From positions 21,072,173 through 21,136,172 of the forward strand of contig OZ017798.1 in assembly GCA_963969395.1 (NCBI GenBank): DNA of 64,000 nt. The letters are read 5' to 3'. A program made the position numbers and the translations under genes. Positions 12,952-24,462 of the stretch are shown here, piece after piece (the stretch's first letter is position 1; each line of letters begins with the position of its first letter). The notes beneath the pieces were generated by a model, which was not told where the DNA came from, did not search any database, and saw only the letters and a list, made by a program, of their open reading frames with translations. The DNA comes from Pseudoscleropodium purum (taxonomy: Eukaryota > Streptophyta > Bryopsida > Hypnales > Brachytheciaceae).

Positions 12952-13659
12952 AAGGTAGGAGGTTCAAAAATTGCTCAAGCTTTAAAAGTGCCCACTTCTA
13001 TATATGTACACTACATGTACATGTTACTTTTTGTAGCCTTCAGCAATGTACAAAAAATGTACATTTTAGGAAGTGGATGCTTTTAGAGGTCTATAGTAGC
13101 TGACCCATTTTCAACCACTTAAGCAATTCCGCATATTTGGAGCATAGGTTTTTTGAGTGCAAGAATTTTCCCATGTATAGAAATAGGATTTAGAAGGATT
13201 CCATATTTTTTCAAAATTTTATTTCTCAAATTTTTACTACTACAAATTTTTTAGTTGAAGATTCTACTCAACCTATTCTTGTCATGTAGGCCTTCCTGTT
13301 TCCAACCATAGGTTGGTTATAAAATAAACAAAGACTGCAACCAATCTTAATGCGCCATGACTGCGTTGTAAATTGTGCCATAATTAATCTCCTGCTTTTT
13401 TCTTGCTGATTGGAAAGAGTGTAGCCTGTATGACAGGAATGGGTCCCTGGTTGGAAATGGGTCGGCTACCATATGCCATCTCCACTTCAAAAATTTTGTA
13501 ACCAATTCTACAAAGCTCCAAAAAATATGAAATGATTCGGTCAGATGCCAATTTCACTTGTCTATTAGGAAAAATTTACTGAAAAATATTTCAAGAAGTT
13601 ACACCTCCCCAAATTCAGTTCCAGCCCTTACATGGTCGGTTTAGGGACCTACTACCTTT
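12952..13659. mobile_element. AAGGTAGGAGG-TIR element, long copy
   Basis: The left end is TA/AAGGTAGGAGGTTC at 12,952 and the right end is GGACCTACTACCTT at 13,659. Inside are the family's internal features: a hairpin whose arms end in AATGTACA-like sequence (about 12,985-13,085) and the core phrase resembling ACTTCAAAAATTTTGTAAC (about 13,485-13,505) followed by TATGAAATGA. At about 700 bp it is roughly twice the length of the other copies, so it probably holds a further insertion or is two half-elements. Confidence 0.4.
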
Positions 13660-14270
13660 TAACTGCTCACCAATTTCAATGCAGTACTACTAAGCTTCCT
13701 GGCTTACTGCAATTGACACAGTCCGCATATGAAAAGCTTTTCTTCAGTTCAGTCGGTTTCTGCCACATGATCTGGTATCTTATTAGAGTAACTTAATTAA
13801 TTGATTAATTGAACCGGCCTTTCTTTCTTCCTGACTGACAAAATATCTCCGGCCGTCGGAGAGGAATTTTGTGAGGTACTCCATTGGGCGACTTGGCAAG
13901 TGGAGAAGCAGGGATTTGGTTGCGGAGATGCTGACTCACTGGAATTTTTAATTTGTCAAACTCATCAATCATGAGTAAGCAAGGGAGTAAGTTATTGGGG
14001 CAAATAAGAAGTACAAGAGAGGTCAGTATTCTCGGACTGATATGATAGGAGTCTTTTTGTTTTTCCGATTAACTAGGAAAAAATAAAATGCACGTGCATC
14101 TTTCCAGGGTGTCAGGATTTGCGTGCCACGTCATCAGTTTCAAAATTTGGAGTTGGGGTGCAAGGAAGTTAAACGTGATTTAAGTCACGTGAACTTCCCT
14201 CCACACGACTCACTGCCGAAGGCGGCAAGACAAAAGCGGCAAGCAAGGAAAGGTGGTAAGGTAATGTAAT

Positions 14271-14585
14271 AAGGAGGTCTATAAACAGACTGCTCATTTA
14301 AGAAATTAATTTGGGGAGGTCAATTAAACAAAATTCTTGTAAGAGAAATTAGGAATTGGCATCTAATTGAAGGGGTTTCGTATATTTTGGAGCTTCATGG
14401 AACTAGTTAAGAATTTTTGAAGTTGAACTTGATAGTGGTCACTAAAAGCATTCTACCTTATGAAATGTATACTGTTGTGTACATTGCTATTGCCATTATA
14501 AAAAGAGAAAAAGAATGTAGAAATAATGTACATTTTAGGACATGGATGCTTTTGGGCCCCAAATACTTTATGGACCTCCTACCTT
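14271..14585. mobile_element. AAGGTAGGAGG-TIR element copy (315 bp)
   Basis: The left end AAGGAGGTCTATAAA at 14,271 mirrors the right end TTTATGGACCTCCTACCTT at 14,585, giving terminal inverted repeats of about 15-19 bp. There is no coding capacity. Internal phrases shared with other copies are GGCATCTAATTG, TATTTTGGAGCTTCATGGAA and AATGTACATTTTAGGACATGG. TA precedes the left end. This fits a non-autonomous DNA transposon (MITE); the superfamily is not established. Confidence 0.6.
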
Positions 14586-14806
14586 GATTGCTAAAGGAGG
14601 CAAAATTCAAAAATTTGTCACTAGGTTAACTTCATTTCATTACCATGTTTGGATGAAAATCTCCATATATATAGAAATGACACAGTGAAGTGTTTTCCAC
14701 TTAAAACTATTAGGTTCTTCTAATAAAAAATTAAAACTACGGTGATTTCTTGAAAAAAAAGTGAAGAAAAATTCATCTGAAATACAAAACATGCTTAAAA
14801 ACACCC

Positions 14807-14973
14807 AAATTTGTCATGGTTGTCATACTGGACAAGTTACTATTCATTTCATGTCCTGTAGGACGAGTTATTATTCACCAAATGTACCTCTTAGGTACAT
14901 TTGGTGAATAATAACTCGTCCTACAGGACATGAAATGAACAGTAACTTGTCCAGTATGACAACCATGAAATTT
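14807..14973. repeat. Near-perfect foldback, 81-83 nt arms, 3 nt loop
   Basis: 14,807-14,889 is the reverse complement of 14,893-14,973 with one base substitution and one 2-base gap. The loop is only three bases (CTT). The inner end reads AATGTACCT/CTT/AGGTACATT and the outer end is AAATTT(GT)CATGGTTGTC. Such a tight, nearly unmutated palindrome must be recent. It may be a MITE without a separate interior, a snap-back (template-switch) duplication, or an assembly artefact. Confidence 0.8.
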
Positions 14974-15082
14974 GTGATTTAAAAAATCATTAATGTATTA
15001 CTTACTAAGTTCCATAAGATCTTTAAGGGCCACAAAGGATTGCCCCCTCTATTGCCCCATGTTTTGCCTCATAAAAAAAGCT

Positions 15083-15423
15083 GAAATTTTTATTTGCCAC
15101 AGATGATAAAATTTGAAAATTCTGAATTCATATTTGCAATCAAAGATCCCCAATTAGCGAAGGGACGTGATGAAATACAAAATTTCTGCAGCACAAAATA
15201 GGGGACAATTTTGACATCTACCCTCTGGTGGGGCAATAAAGGGGTCAATCCACCCTGGCCATCTGATGGGTCAGGATGAACTGACCCCTCGCTTATCCAC
15301 CAAGTCATTTCAGGGGTGCATGTAGAATAAAAGCCCCTCTGTTTTGTACCAATTTAACCTATCCTCTACACCTCTCCTAGTTCAGAATTTGTAAATTTTA
15401 TCACATGTGGCAAATAAAAAATT
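15083..15423. mobile_element. Small TIR element, relative at 49,058-49,262
   Basis: The left part (GAAATTTTTATTTGCCACAG at about 15,083) recurs inverted at about 15,380-15,423 (TTTTATCACATGTGGCAAAT). A second inverted pair lies inside (TGAACTGACCCCTCGCTT near 15,278 against AAGCGAGGGGATCAGTTC near 15,446). The left half also has a direct copy at 49,058-49,262, sharing phrases such as GCAGCACAAAATA, GACAATTTTGACAT and TACCCTCT. No coding capacity is present, so this is probably a MITE. Confidence 0.5.
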
Positions 15424-18400
15424 ACAGCGTTTTCGCTGAGGGACAAGCGAGGGGATCAGTTCACTCCGGACATCCTGCAGGCAAACTCGTGCTGTCACCA
15501 CACAACATTCCATTAATTCCAGGTGTCTCGGGGGTCTTTTTTTACCTCCAGTTCCTTGGATTTGGATTGGATTTGGTCACACATTCCACATTCCATACAA
15601 GTCATGCAAAACCCGTGTGTGTTTGGTGTTTGGAATCTGAAACAAGGCTTGGAATTCCATGTAAGTTACACTCACACCCTCCCTTATTAGATGACATTTA
15701 GGAATATCCTCAACACTTGCCAAGTTGCCATACTATTACTCCTTGGAGCACACTAACACTAAGGTAGTCTGCTCTTAAAGTGACCATTGAAGAAGGCGAT
15801 TGCCTTTTGGGGGAAGCTAAACTCTTCAGGAAAAATTTTCAGTAAATTTTTGTAGGAAGAAAATAATGGAATTAGTATCAAACCCAAGTTGTTTCATGTT
15901 TTGTGAACCTTCATGTATTTAGTTACAAATTTTTGAAGTTGAAATGCAGTGATCACTAAAGTGACCACCTCCTCAAGTGTACATTGCTGGTATATTGAAG
16001 AAAGCAAAATGTACCTTTGTGTCATGATTGCATTTAGAGCAAGGGCGCTTTAATTTTAGAACAGACTATTGTGGTCTCACATTTAAACAATTTAACTTGT
16101 ACTATAATGGCCTGCTAGCCTGCACACTTGCCAAATTGCCATCCTGTTACTAACTTCTTGGAGCACACTAGTATCACATTCAAACAATTTGATTTGACTT
16201 GAACTATCACGGTCTCCCAAGCGATGTGATCAACCTTGGAACATCATGTGGAAATCATCCTTTTTGGTACCATGTGAATCATTTGCCAAGAGCACTCACT
16301 GGAGGTCAAACTACTCTACGAGACCTCCCTTTTTCACACAAAATTCTAGGGTTGAACATCCACACTTCCATCTTACATCATACACTTATTTGTGTCTGCA
16401 ATAATCTTCCGGGGTTTGAAGAGGGGTAAAGTGCCTACCGTAGTAAGCAATCAATCTTGCCGGGCATTCTTCATGGATTTCCCTGAACCAAGGGACCCGG
16501 CCATCTCTTCCCGTTCATGGCCACAAGAGCGTGGAATTGAGGAGGCATTCCAATTCCTCAAGGATTCCACGAATGCCTCATGTGGTCACTGAAATTGAAC
16601 TGCATTTGTTGCTCCACCTCCAAAGCAACTGCGTCTAGCTGTTCGCCGCTCACCACGTACTGTTTTTGTTCATTCACGCAATGAAGACTGTCTAGTTGCC
16701 ATTGTGCCTCAGTTGGCATGGAAGCCCGTCTCTGATCGAAGACTGGAAACTATCAAACAAAAAGGATTTCAAGTCGTTTGCAATTAAGGCAGGTTAGAAA
16801 CACCGCAGTTGCTGATCGAATTCCCACAATTTATAGTCCCTAGACCCGCACTCCGCACCCACCACCGAAAGTAGAGATCGGATGTACATGTTTCAACGTT
16901 TGCAGCTACTCAATACATATGAGGCGCGCAGGAAAAATTGAATAGAATCCGATTGTTATCGATTTCAAATGACGGAACTGCACAAGGAGAGTCGGTAACC
17001 ACTTTTACCACTTTTACTTTCAATAAGGACATACTGGTATTGATACAACACAACAGTGCTGATAATATATACATGTACGTGGAGAATGACTAAGTATCAT
17101 TTCAGGCCCCATTTGGTGACTTGAAATCTCGGTTACTTTTAAAACACATTACAGACTAGTCTTAACAGAAGTGTCCCCATTTGAAACGTTCGTTGGCTTG
17201 CAATACTTGAATAATATTCAGGTACCAAGAGTAATCCGACATACAATTGCCCACCCAATCCAATCTTGGCCTGCTTCAAGGTGCCATCAAATTTCAAAGA
17301 CTTCTCTGGTACCTTCGTCACTTGTAACTGGCAATGTGATGCATACTCACGTCTCAAAGCCGTTGTGTTCCTCAAGCTCGTGACAATACCAGCTTTCGAG
17401 CTGCAGGACAAAAAGAGCAATAGACTGCATGAGCTTGAACACATTTCAAAAATATAGTAAGCATTCAATTCGATCCTAAACAGCAGAATAGGCCAACGAC
17501 GGTGTCTGCTTCCACACCGGGAGGAGTTGAAATCAATCATTTCGCATCCTTCAAGGAAGATAACAGAAAGTACCATTTCAAAGAATAAATAATACTCTAA
17601 CTACATTTTTGAATGATTGAAATATGTTTTCAAAGTGGTTATAAAAACTATTAGCTTTGAAAGAGGACCTCCTATTTTCAGCTTGGGCACTTAAATAGAG
17701 GGTTAAAATGTCAGCAGGATCTTCAACAAGTAAACTAGCAATCTCTTAACACCAGTGGACCAAGACACCCATGTGACTTGTAGGCAGCGTTACTACATAA
17801 TTCTACAGCAACCTTGTTACAGGAGTAACCATAACAGAGCAAGATTTGATGAATCAAATTATTAATTATTGTCTGAAAGGTGGGAGATCAAAGCATAAAA
17901 TTCACGACGACGTGTGAGGACACAATAATTTCTATTCTGGAAGAATCCAGCTCCATCAGTGAATGTACTCTGATGCTTTTAGCGAAAATGACGTCGGTAT
18001 GCTTCCCTTGCGACGGACATCATATTCAGTTGCTTGACGCAGAGTACTCGCAAAAAGCTTTAAGTGTGGCTTCTATGATGTGATGGGAGTTCTTCCCTGC
18101 GAGCTGCATCGATCCAAAGAGACGAGAGATGAGAAGCTGAGAGTAGCAACCAAAGCATATGAATGAACCTGCAGGGCTAATTCAAACAGAAGAAGGAACC
18201 ATACATACTCGTCGGAACTGAATTAAAGCTACTGATTGATTGATTGATGATGAAGAAAACTGCTTCACTTACATTCCAAGGAAGCCTTCTAAACTAAGAT
18301 TCATCCCAACTGCATTGTTTACGAATGTAGCGAATTTTGGTTCATGATGGCCAGAAAGAATTCAAGTATACCTGCCGAATGCGAAGAGTCATCAACGTGT

Positions 18401-18780
18401 TCACCAAGGATTGAAACAAGTGCTCAACCAGCTGTAAGTATGTAGAACAAGAAGAGAGCATAATTGTGCGAGGACTTCACAATACAATTTCAAATCTACT
18501 GATTTAACATTCATATCAAACATGATGTGATATTGTTTTTGAACACAGAGTAGTATAGCCTTCGTGTGTGTCATAGTTCCCATATGGGGTATCTCAAGAT
18601 CATAACCCAAATGCAGCGGCCCCGACAAATCCTAGCATCTCCAAGAGCCCTCCAATCGAACTAGATGAAAAATGCTAAAATGTTTATTGCCCTTCATCGA
18701 GTAAACACGAATCACAGACCCGAATACGGTCATACAAAATTAAGGAGGAGAGTTTTGAGGAGACCCAGAATCTTCAACCC
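15424..18780. other. Intergenic, moderately GC-richer, no recognised gene
   Basis: A partial AAGGTAG-type element lies at about 15,763-16,065. It is flanked by direct repeats of about 50 bp (15,711-15,757 and 16,121-16,172; CACTTGCCAARTTGCCAT...CTTGGAGCACACTA). From about 16,400 to 18,650 the composition is more balanced, and a 145-codon open frame lies on the minus strand (17,139-17,576). I recognise no domain in it and no consistent splice structure. A non-coding transcript or decayed gene is possible but unsupported. Confidence 0.4.
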
Positions 18781-18949
18781 AAAAATGCCGCTGTGACCAT
18801 TTTTTGGTTGATAATTGATAGAGAATCTTGTTGTGTAGGACAGAAGTGCACCTATTCATCTTCCAAATTTGTGGAAAAAAAGAAGGTTTTCTACGGTAGC
18901 TTGACTTTCAACGATTGCTTTTTTATTTTATTTTCATTCAAAAATGCAC

Positions 18950-20358
18950 ATGGTGTCAAAATAGATGGTTTCCACAGAGACCCCTTGTGTTGGAAAAATT
19001 TGATATTTAAATTGCTCAAACTAGCCATGTTTTTTTGGACTACATAACTTTTTTTTTGAGGACCTAGTTGCAAAAAAATAAAGTATTCCTACTAAGGGGT
19101 ACATGTTCTCACCTTGTGTGTCAAAGTTTTGTGAGCATCCAACCCAAATTGACTTTGTAGGAAGCTATCCAAGACTTCTTGTGTCCATTGAAAAAACACT
19201 TGGTCCTTTAGTAGTAAATGAATAGAGGTTCTATTGTAATAGAAGAGTCTCTTGGTAGAATGCACCTTGTTTTGGATTGGCCATTTGTATTATAGCACAA
19301 ACATCAAATTTTGTCAAAATTTTCATCATTGCACAAAAAATCATCAAGGATTGACTAGTGTATAGCCAATTCACTTCACCTCCTTTTATTGCAAGGTGAC
19401 TAAAAGTAAGCTAGATTTCATATTTGCTTTTGAAATTTTTTTATGAGTGTACCTAACAAGATTTACAATTCAATGGAGGAGAGACTCAAATTTAGCAAGA
19501 GTTCTTGCTAAATTTGAGTCTCTCCTCCATTGAATTGTAAAGTTTTCTTTTGTCACTTCAAACATTATCATTTTCAATTTGTATGGTCAAATGGGCTGAA
19601 ATTTTTTAGTATATTGTCGTAGTATTCTACTACACTTTTGTGTGGTTGAAGTTTAGAAACAAATTTTTTATTTTCAATTTTGGATGTACACTAAAAATGA
19701 TAGTTTTTAATAATTTCTCTTGAAAAGCACCCCTAGTAATTTAGGGCTTAATATCGTTTTTGTATTTTATTTTTTTGTAAAGAATAGATGGAAATCATTG
19801 CAATATCTTTCATGAAAATTTGAAATTCTATCATGAACTTTTAAAGCCAGTAAGCTATCTTCCCCCGAAATACATGCATTGGAATATGTTTACTTTAACA
19901 TTCCTAACTCCTTAACCCTTAAAGATATGACCTCTATGACTAAGGTAGTCCCCCAATCTACTCTAATTATTGAATCCATAGGTGCATTTGTGGTTTCTTT
20001 GTCCCATCAACTACTTTTGGGCTTGAATGTCCTTCAACGGTCAAAGCCTCTTTAGAGAAGACTAAAACCAAAGCATTTTTACAAATGAAATTTGAAAATG
20101 AGGTGTTTCATTGGTTTAAGGTTGCCACTTGAATGATATTATGTGGAATTATAGATATGTGGATTTAAAATCCTAGGTGGAATTGCAACATCTACTTTAG
20201 TTTTTGCAATGCCAACCTATATTTACCTCCAAATAGGTGAGCTATACCAATCCTTCCTATTAGGTTCGTGTATAAGACTGAAAAATGAATTGATGATAAA
20301 TTAACCTTTAACCTCCAAATGCCTTAGGCACCAAAATCTGATGTGGACAAAACTTTGA
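18950..20358. repeat. Repeat block R1, copy a
   Basis: About 1.4 kb that aligns in the same orientation with 23,030-24,462, with scattered substitutions and small indels. Shared phrases include GTGAGCATCCAACCC, GACTTTGTAGGAAGCTA, ACTTCTTGTGTCCATTGAA, CACTTGGTCCTTT and CCTAACTCCTTAACCCTTA. It has no coding capacity. It directly abuts R2a. Copy a contains the perfect palindrome at 19,462-19,541, which copy b lacks. Confidence 0.75.
19462..19541. repeat. Perfect 39-bp palindrome with 2-nt loop
   Basis: 19,462-19,500 is exactly complementary to 19,503-19,541, with GT as the loop. The left arm is homologous to 23,518-23,556 in repeat R1b. At the position of the right arm, R1b has about 65 bases of unrelated sequence (from about 23,557) before homology resumes at CACTTCAAACATTATC. 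The right arm therefore replaced existing sequence with an inverted copy of the left arm. Confidence 0.85.
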
Positions 20359-21055
20359 AATGGAGATGCATTTGTTCCTATATCACTTGTTTCCTACCAC
20401 ATTCAAACTCTTGCACATGCAACAACTGCATTGTCAAAGTCCCTCCCTTATTCCAAATTAGTCTCTACTACCTTGTGTAAGTGCAACTCCATTACAATAG
20501 TTGCAACAATCCTAGAGATTAGGGCTAATAAATTTTAGTAGAATATCCCTATCCATGTTGAATATGTCATCTAGTCCTTTTTTGAATTTGTCATCTAACC
20601 TACACTTGATTTTGTATCTTGCAAGTTCTTGAGTCACAACTTGTTATGACCTTTGGTGGATGAAGTAATTCATGATGATTGTGTCACAAACTTTTGTCAC
20701 GACCTCTAATGGATGAACTAATTTATGATGAACTATGCACTAGTGTACAAGCAAAGAATGCGTAGAGATAGATATTTCTAAATGGTGGATTTGTGCACTA
20801 GAGTTAAATAATTCCATTGGGATGACTAGTACACTAGAGTGCCTAAAGATAAATGGCTGCTAGATAAAAATAAGTATGCTAGAAAATCAAGATTTGGATA
20901 AGATATGAATTCATATAAAGAATACCTTTAGGTATGATTAGGACTTTTACTTTAATGGATGATTCTAGATAGAACCAATACTAGAAAGCTAAAGGTAAAT
21001 TTAAGTCCTAGTCTATTTTAAGGACTCATAATCTTTTACTTTTGATAGTCTCTAT

Positions 21056-21063
21056 TATATAAG
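21056..21063 (+). promoter_or_regulatory. TATA box of the R2a gene
   Basis: TATATAAG lies about 120 bp upstream of the ATG at 21,182 and is conserved exactly in the second copy at 32,490-32,497. A pyrimidine-rich stretch ending CTCATAG immediately before the ATG looks like a 3' splice site, so a short leader intron is possible. Confidence 0.55.
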
Positions 21064-21181
21064 GTGGTTTGAGCTCCTTGTAAAAGCATTTTTGTTTTAT
21101 ATCTATATTTTGGTGTTCTTAATTGTAATTCATTGTGAGAAGTCTAGACTCAACCTTTTCTTTCATTTCTTTCTCATAGTG

Positions 21182-21622
21182 ATGATGAAGGCTAGCAAAT
21201 TGTTATTTGAGTGGATGCATATGAGGTTGCCTTTCAGTGCACCCAAACAGGTTTCGTCATCCTCAACTAGCGTGCAACCAAACCATGTGCATTTGGGGAT
21301 CAAAATATTTTCAACACTTGCAAAAAGTTTTGTGACGAGTTATGCAGTGACTTACACCGCAGTACATACATATCGAAACTATAGGAACAACCAGGACTTT
21401 GAACGAGAGGAGGCCGAGATTGACAAACCCAGGGACAACATCTCTACCTTGGAAACTGATTATGAGAGATTTGTCAAGCTCGAGATTTCCCAGCTCAAGG
21501 ACGAAGCTTATAAGTTCAAGGACGAAGCTTCCAAGCTTAAGGACGAAGCTTCCAAGGTTTATACCCAACTTTGTGAACTTGATGGTCACATCTCTGCCCT
21601 GAAGGGAGAGGGAAAAGTTTGA
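21182..21622 (+). CDS. Small coiled-coil protein, R2 family copy a (146 aa)
   Basis: I do not recognise the family. The ATG pair at 21,182 is the first ATG after the TATA box and splice-like site. The frame extends upstream to 21,092 without ATG support, so I start here. Layout: an N-terminal part rich in Lys, Ser and hydrophobic residues (1-35, almost no acidic residues), a hydrophobic stretch at about 36-61 (HLGIKIFSTLAKSF...YTAV) that could be a membrane or targeting segment, a highly charged linker (66-90), then a coiled coil (87-140). The coiled coil includes three 7-residue repeats (LKDEAYK, FKDEASK, LKDEASK) at 105-125. The frame is intact and the promoter and 3' flank are conserved with copy b, suggesting a real gene. 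Relative to copy b there are 20 amino-acid replacements, clustered at codons 52-86, and one extra heptad. Location and function are unknown. Confidence 0.6.
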   Translation: MMKASKLLFEWMHMRLPFSAPKQVSSSSTSVQPNHVHLGIKIFSTLAKSFVTSYAVTYTAVHTYRNYRNNQDFEREEAEIDKPRDNISTLETDYERFVKLEISQLKDEAYKFKDEASKLKDEASKVYTQLCELDGHISALKGEGKV

Positions 21623-22033
21623 TCAAGAGAGTGGAAAGACAGTTCTTTCTTTAGAGTAGTCTTCAAAATTAATTCTGCAATTGAGCACACAATCTGTATG
21701 CACATTTTCATTTTTGTTCAACACAAAACGACTATGCATACAATTTCCTCACTTGTCCTCACTCCATGGCTTGATCTTTTACATACTTCAAATCCATCCC
21801 TTGACTCCAAATTTTCCTCTACTATATTTTGTAAGTTTGATTCCATTCCGGCGGTTGCATAATAATATGAGAGATTGGGGTTTCAAACATTTGGCAGAAC
21901 ATTTTTGTTTGCAATGAACCTGTCATATAGCATTCCTTTCTTTTTCTTTGAAGAATTGCTTCAGTTAGGTCGTGCATAGTTGAATATTGAAAGACTAGGT
22001 GCCTTAACCCCTAAAGCTACAAGCTGCAAAGAT

Positions 22034-22245
22034 GCGAACATTGTTTTTTTCCTACAACATAGCATTTTTTGGCAACTCGCTACAAATGGATTTTTCATTT
22101 TTTTCCTTGAAATTTTCACACAACATGTACCAAAGATGCAAACATTGTTTTTTGTCGCAACATAGTGTTTTTTGGCAACTCACTACAAACGAAGTTTTCA
22201 TTTCTTTTTTCTTTGAGATTTTCACACAACATGTGTCAAGGACTA
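22034..22245. repeat. Tandem repeat, about 106 bp x 2, inside R2a
   Basis: The unit GCRAACATTGTTTTTT...TTTTTTGGCAACTCRCTAC...TTTTCACACAACATGTRYCAA occurs twice head to tail. The same pair exists in R2b at about 33,438-33,650, so the tandem duplication predates the block duplication. A related, more diverged sequence is present on the opposite strand near 57,300-57,540. Confidence 0.6.
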
Positions 22246-22403
22246 GTTTGAAGGTACAACAATTTTCATAACTTTTGACTACATGGTTAAAAAGTTATTG
22301 CATGATGTAGCTTGGCATTCAAGCAAACCACATAGCTCAGAAAATTTCTTTAAAAATCATTTTTGAAATAAATTTGTTTATTTGAAAAATATTCTTTTGA
22401 TAT

Positions 22404-22404
<1 letters not shown>

Positions 22405-22435
<31 letters not shown>

Positions 22436-22480
22436 TTTTATTTTTTTTTTATTTTTTTTTTATTTTTTTTTAGATTTGCA
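22405..22480. repeat. (TA)n followed by T-rich microsatellite
   Basis: A run of TA dinucleotides is followed by several T9-T12 runs interrupted by single A. The equivalent site in R2b (about 33,818-33,840) has only the TA run and a short T tract, so this is a length difference between the two copies. Confidence 0.8.
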
Positions 22481-23029
22481 TATTAGCCAAAAGTCCAACA
22501 ACCCTTGACATGGCCAAAATTCTCTCTAATAGGTTAATGCCTAAATCTTTTTTTTTTAATGGTTGCATGTTTTTCTTGATATTTATCTACAAATATCTTG
22601 TTGATTTGACTTTCATCAAATTTGTCATACAAGAAGTTTGTTTTTGGTAGATTCAAGTATCACTATATTTTTGAAGAGAGGGGGAGGAATTGTCCACAAT
22701 GTGACAATGGCTTTTTAAAGTTTTTTTATAAAGTGCTGAAGTGACAATAGAAAATGTCATAGCTTTGCTTCAAATTTCATCGTTTATCCACATATTGGAT
22801 AGAAAATATCACATTAGCACAAATCCCATGTGTATAATTATGTTTTCATCCACAATTAGACAATTTAATGTTAAACATGTGGGACCTGTTGGATTGTGTT
22901 GGATTGTGTGCTGTGAACAATCAATTTTCTGATGAAGGTGGCATGATTGGGAGCGTTCCTATAATGGTGCCGAGCATCTCAAGTTGTTAGCTGATCGATG
23001 GTTTTGCAGAGACCCCGATATTGTTTAAG

Positions 23030-24462
23030 TGTCAAAATTTGACATAGCCGTTTCAATTGACATAATTTGATGTTTAAATTGCTCAAATTCGCTATGTTTT
23101 CTTGGGCTACATAACTTTTGATTTGAGGACTTAATGGAATAAAATAAAATAATCCTACATGTTGACACGTTGTATGTCAAAATTTTGTGAGCATCCAACC
23201 CCACACTGACTTTGTAGGAAGCTACCCAAGACTTCTTGTGTCCATTGAACAAACACTTGGTCCTTTGACGGTAAATGTAGAGAGGTTCTATTGTAGTAGA
23301 AGAGTTTCTTGGTGGAATGCACCTCATTTTAGATTGGCTACTCTATTATAGCATAAACATCAAATTTTGTCAAAATTTTTATCATTGCACAAGAAATCAT
23401 TAAGTATTGACTAGAGTATAACCAGTTCATTTCAGCTCCTTTGATTGCAAGGTGATCTAGAGTAAGTTAGATTCCATATTTGCTTTTGAAATTTTTTTAT
23501 TAGTGTACTTAACAAGATTTACAACTCAATGGGAGAGAGAATCAAATTTAGCAAAAGCAAAAATTTTGCTCCAAGAAGACTTGAAATCTAATCACATTAT
23601 TTTGTAGGAATGAAAAAAAGTTTTTTTTCTCACTTCAAACATTATCATTTTCAATCTACATGGTCAAATGGGCTGAAATTTTTGAGTACATTGTCATAGT
23701 ATTCTACTACACTTTTTTATGGTTGAAGTTTAAAAACAAAATTTTTATTTTCAATTTTGGATAGTACACTAAAAATAATATTTTAAAAATAATTTCTCTT
23801 GAAAAACACCCCTAGTCCTTTAGGGCTTAATATTGCTTTTGTATTTTATTTTTTTGTGAAGAATAAATCAAAATCATTGCAATATTTTTGATGAAAATTT
23901 GAAATTCTATTCTAAATATTTTAAGTCATTAAGCTACCTTCTTCCAAACCCCGTGCCTTGGGATATGTTTACTTGAACATTCCTAACTCCTTAACCCTTA
24001 AAGATGGGACTCCCATTACTAAAATAGTGAGCTAAATTGCTCCAATCATTGAACTAATAGGTGCTCTAGTCATTGAACTAATAGGTGCACCTTTTTGTTT
24101 CTTTGTTCCATCTACTCTTTGGGCTTAGTGTTTATCAAGGGTCAAAGCCTCCTAAAAGAAGACTTAAACCAAGGTGTTCTTACAAGTGGAATTTGAGAAT
24201 GAGGTGTTTCATTGGTTTGAAGTTGCCACTTGAATGATATTATGTGAAATTATAGACATGTGGATTTAAAATGCTAGATGGAATTGCAAAATCTACTTTA
24301 GTTTCTTTGAGGATAACCTATATTTTCCTCCAAATTGGTGAGCTATATCAATCTTTCCCATTAGATTCATGTATAAGACTAAAGAATGAATTGATGATAA
24401 ATTAATCTTTAACCTTCAAATGTCTAAGGCACCCAAGCTTGGTGTGGACAAAATTTTGAAGT
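23030..24462. repeat. Repeat block R1, copy b
   Basis: The second copy of R1 in the same orientation as 18,950-20,358. It keeps the unreplaced version of the region that became a palindrome in copy a. It carries a local tandem duplication not seen in copy a (AGTCATTGAACTAATAGGTGC-like phrase at about 24,043-24,090). R1 copies sit on both sides of R2a. Confidence 0.75.

Larger units (their letters stand above)
20360..22866 (+). repeat. Repeat block R2, copy a (carries coiled-coil gene)
   Basis: A 2.5-kb block repeated in direct orientation at 31,804-34,233, 11.4 kb away. Homology starts at ATGGAGATGCATTTGTTC and ends near CAATTAGACAA. Identity is uneven: 334 of 334 bases match after the stop codon of the internal gene, and 389 of 395 match before its ATG. 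Similarity is lower at the block edges and in the middle of the coding region. Copy a has a longer (TA)n/(T)n tract at about 22,405-22,470 than copy b. Confidence 0.85.

Noticed and set aside
17139..17576. 145-codon minus-strand frame
   Set aside because: Composition is not protein-like (Cys/Ser/Leu runs), no family is recognised, and no consistent exon structure surrounds it.
21681..21917. 78-codon ORF after each coiled-coil gene (also 33,094-33,330), identical in both copies
   Set aside because: It lacks an ATG at its start and its identity is explained by the whole flank being identical, so there is no sign of coding constraint.
22741..22932. 63-codon ORF at the end of R2a
   Set aside because: It runs across the R2 boundary into unrelated sequence and is not conserved in R2b.
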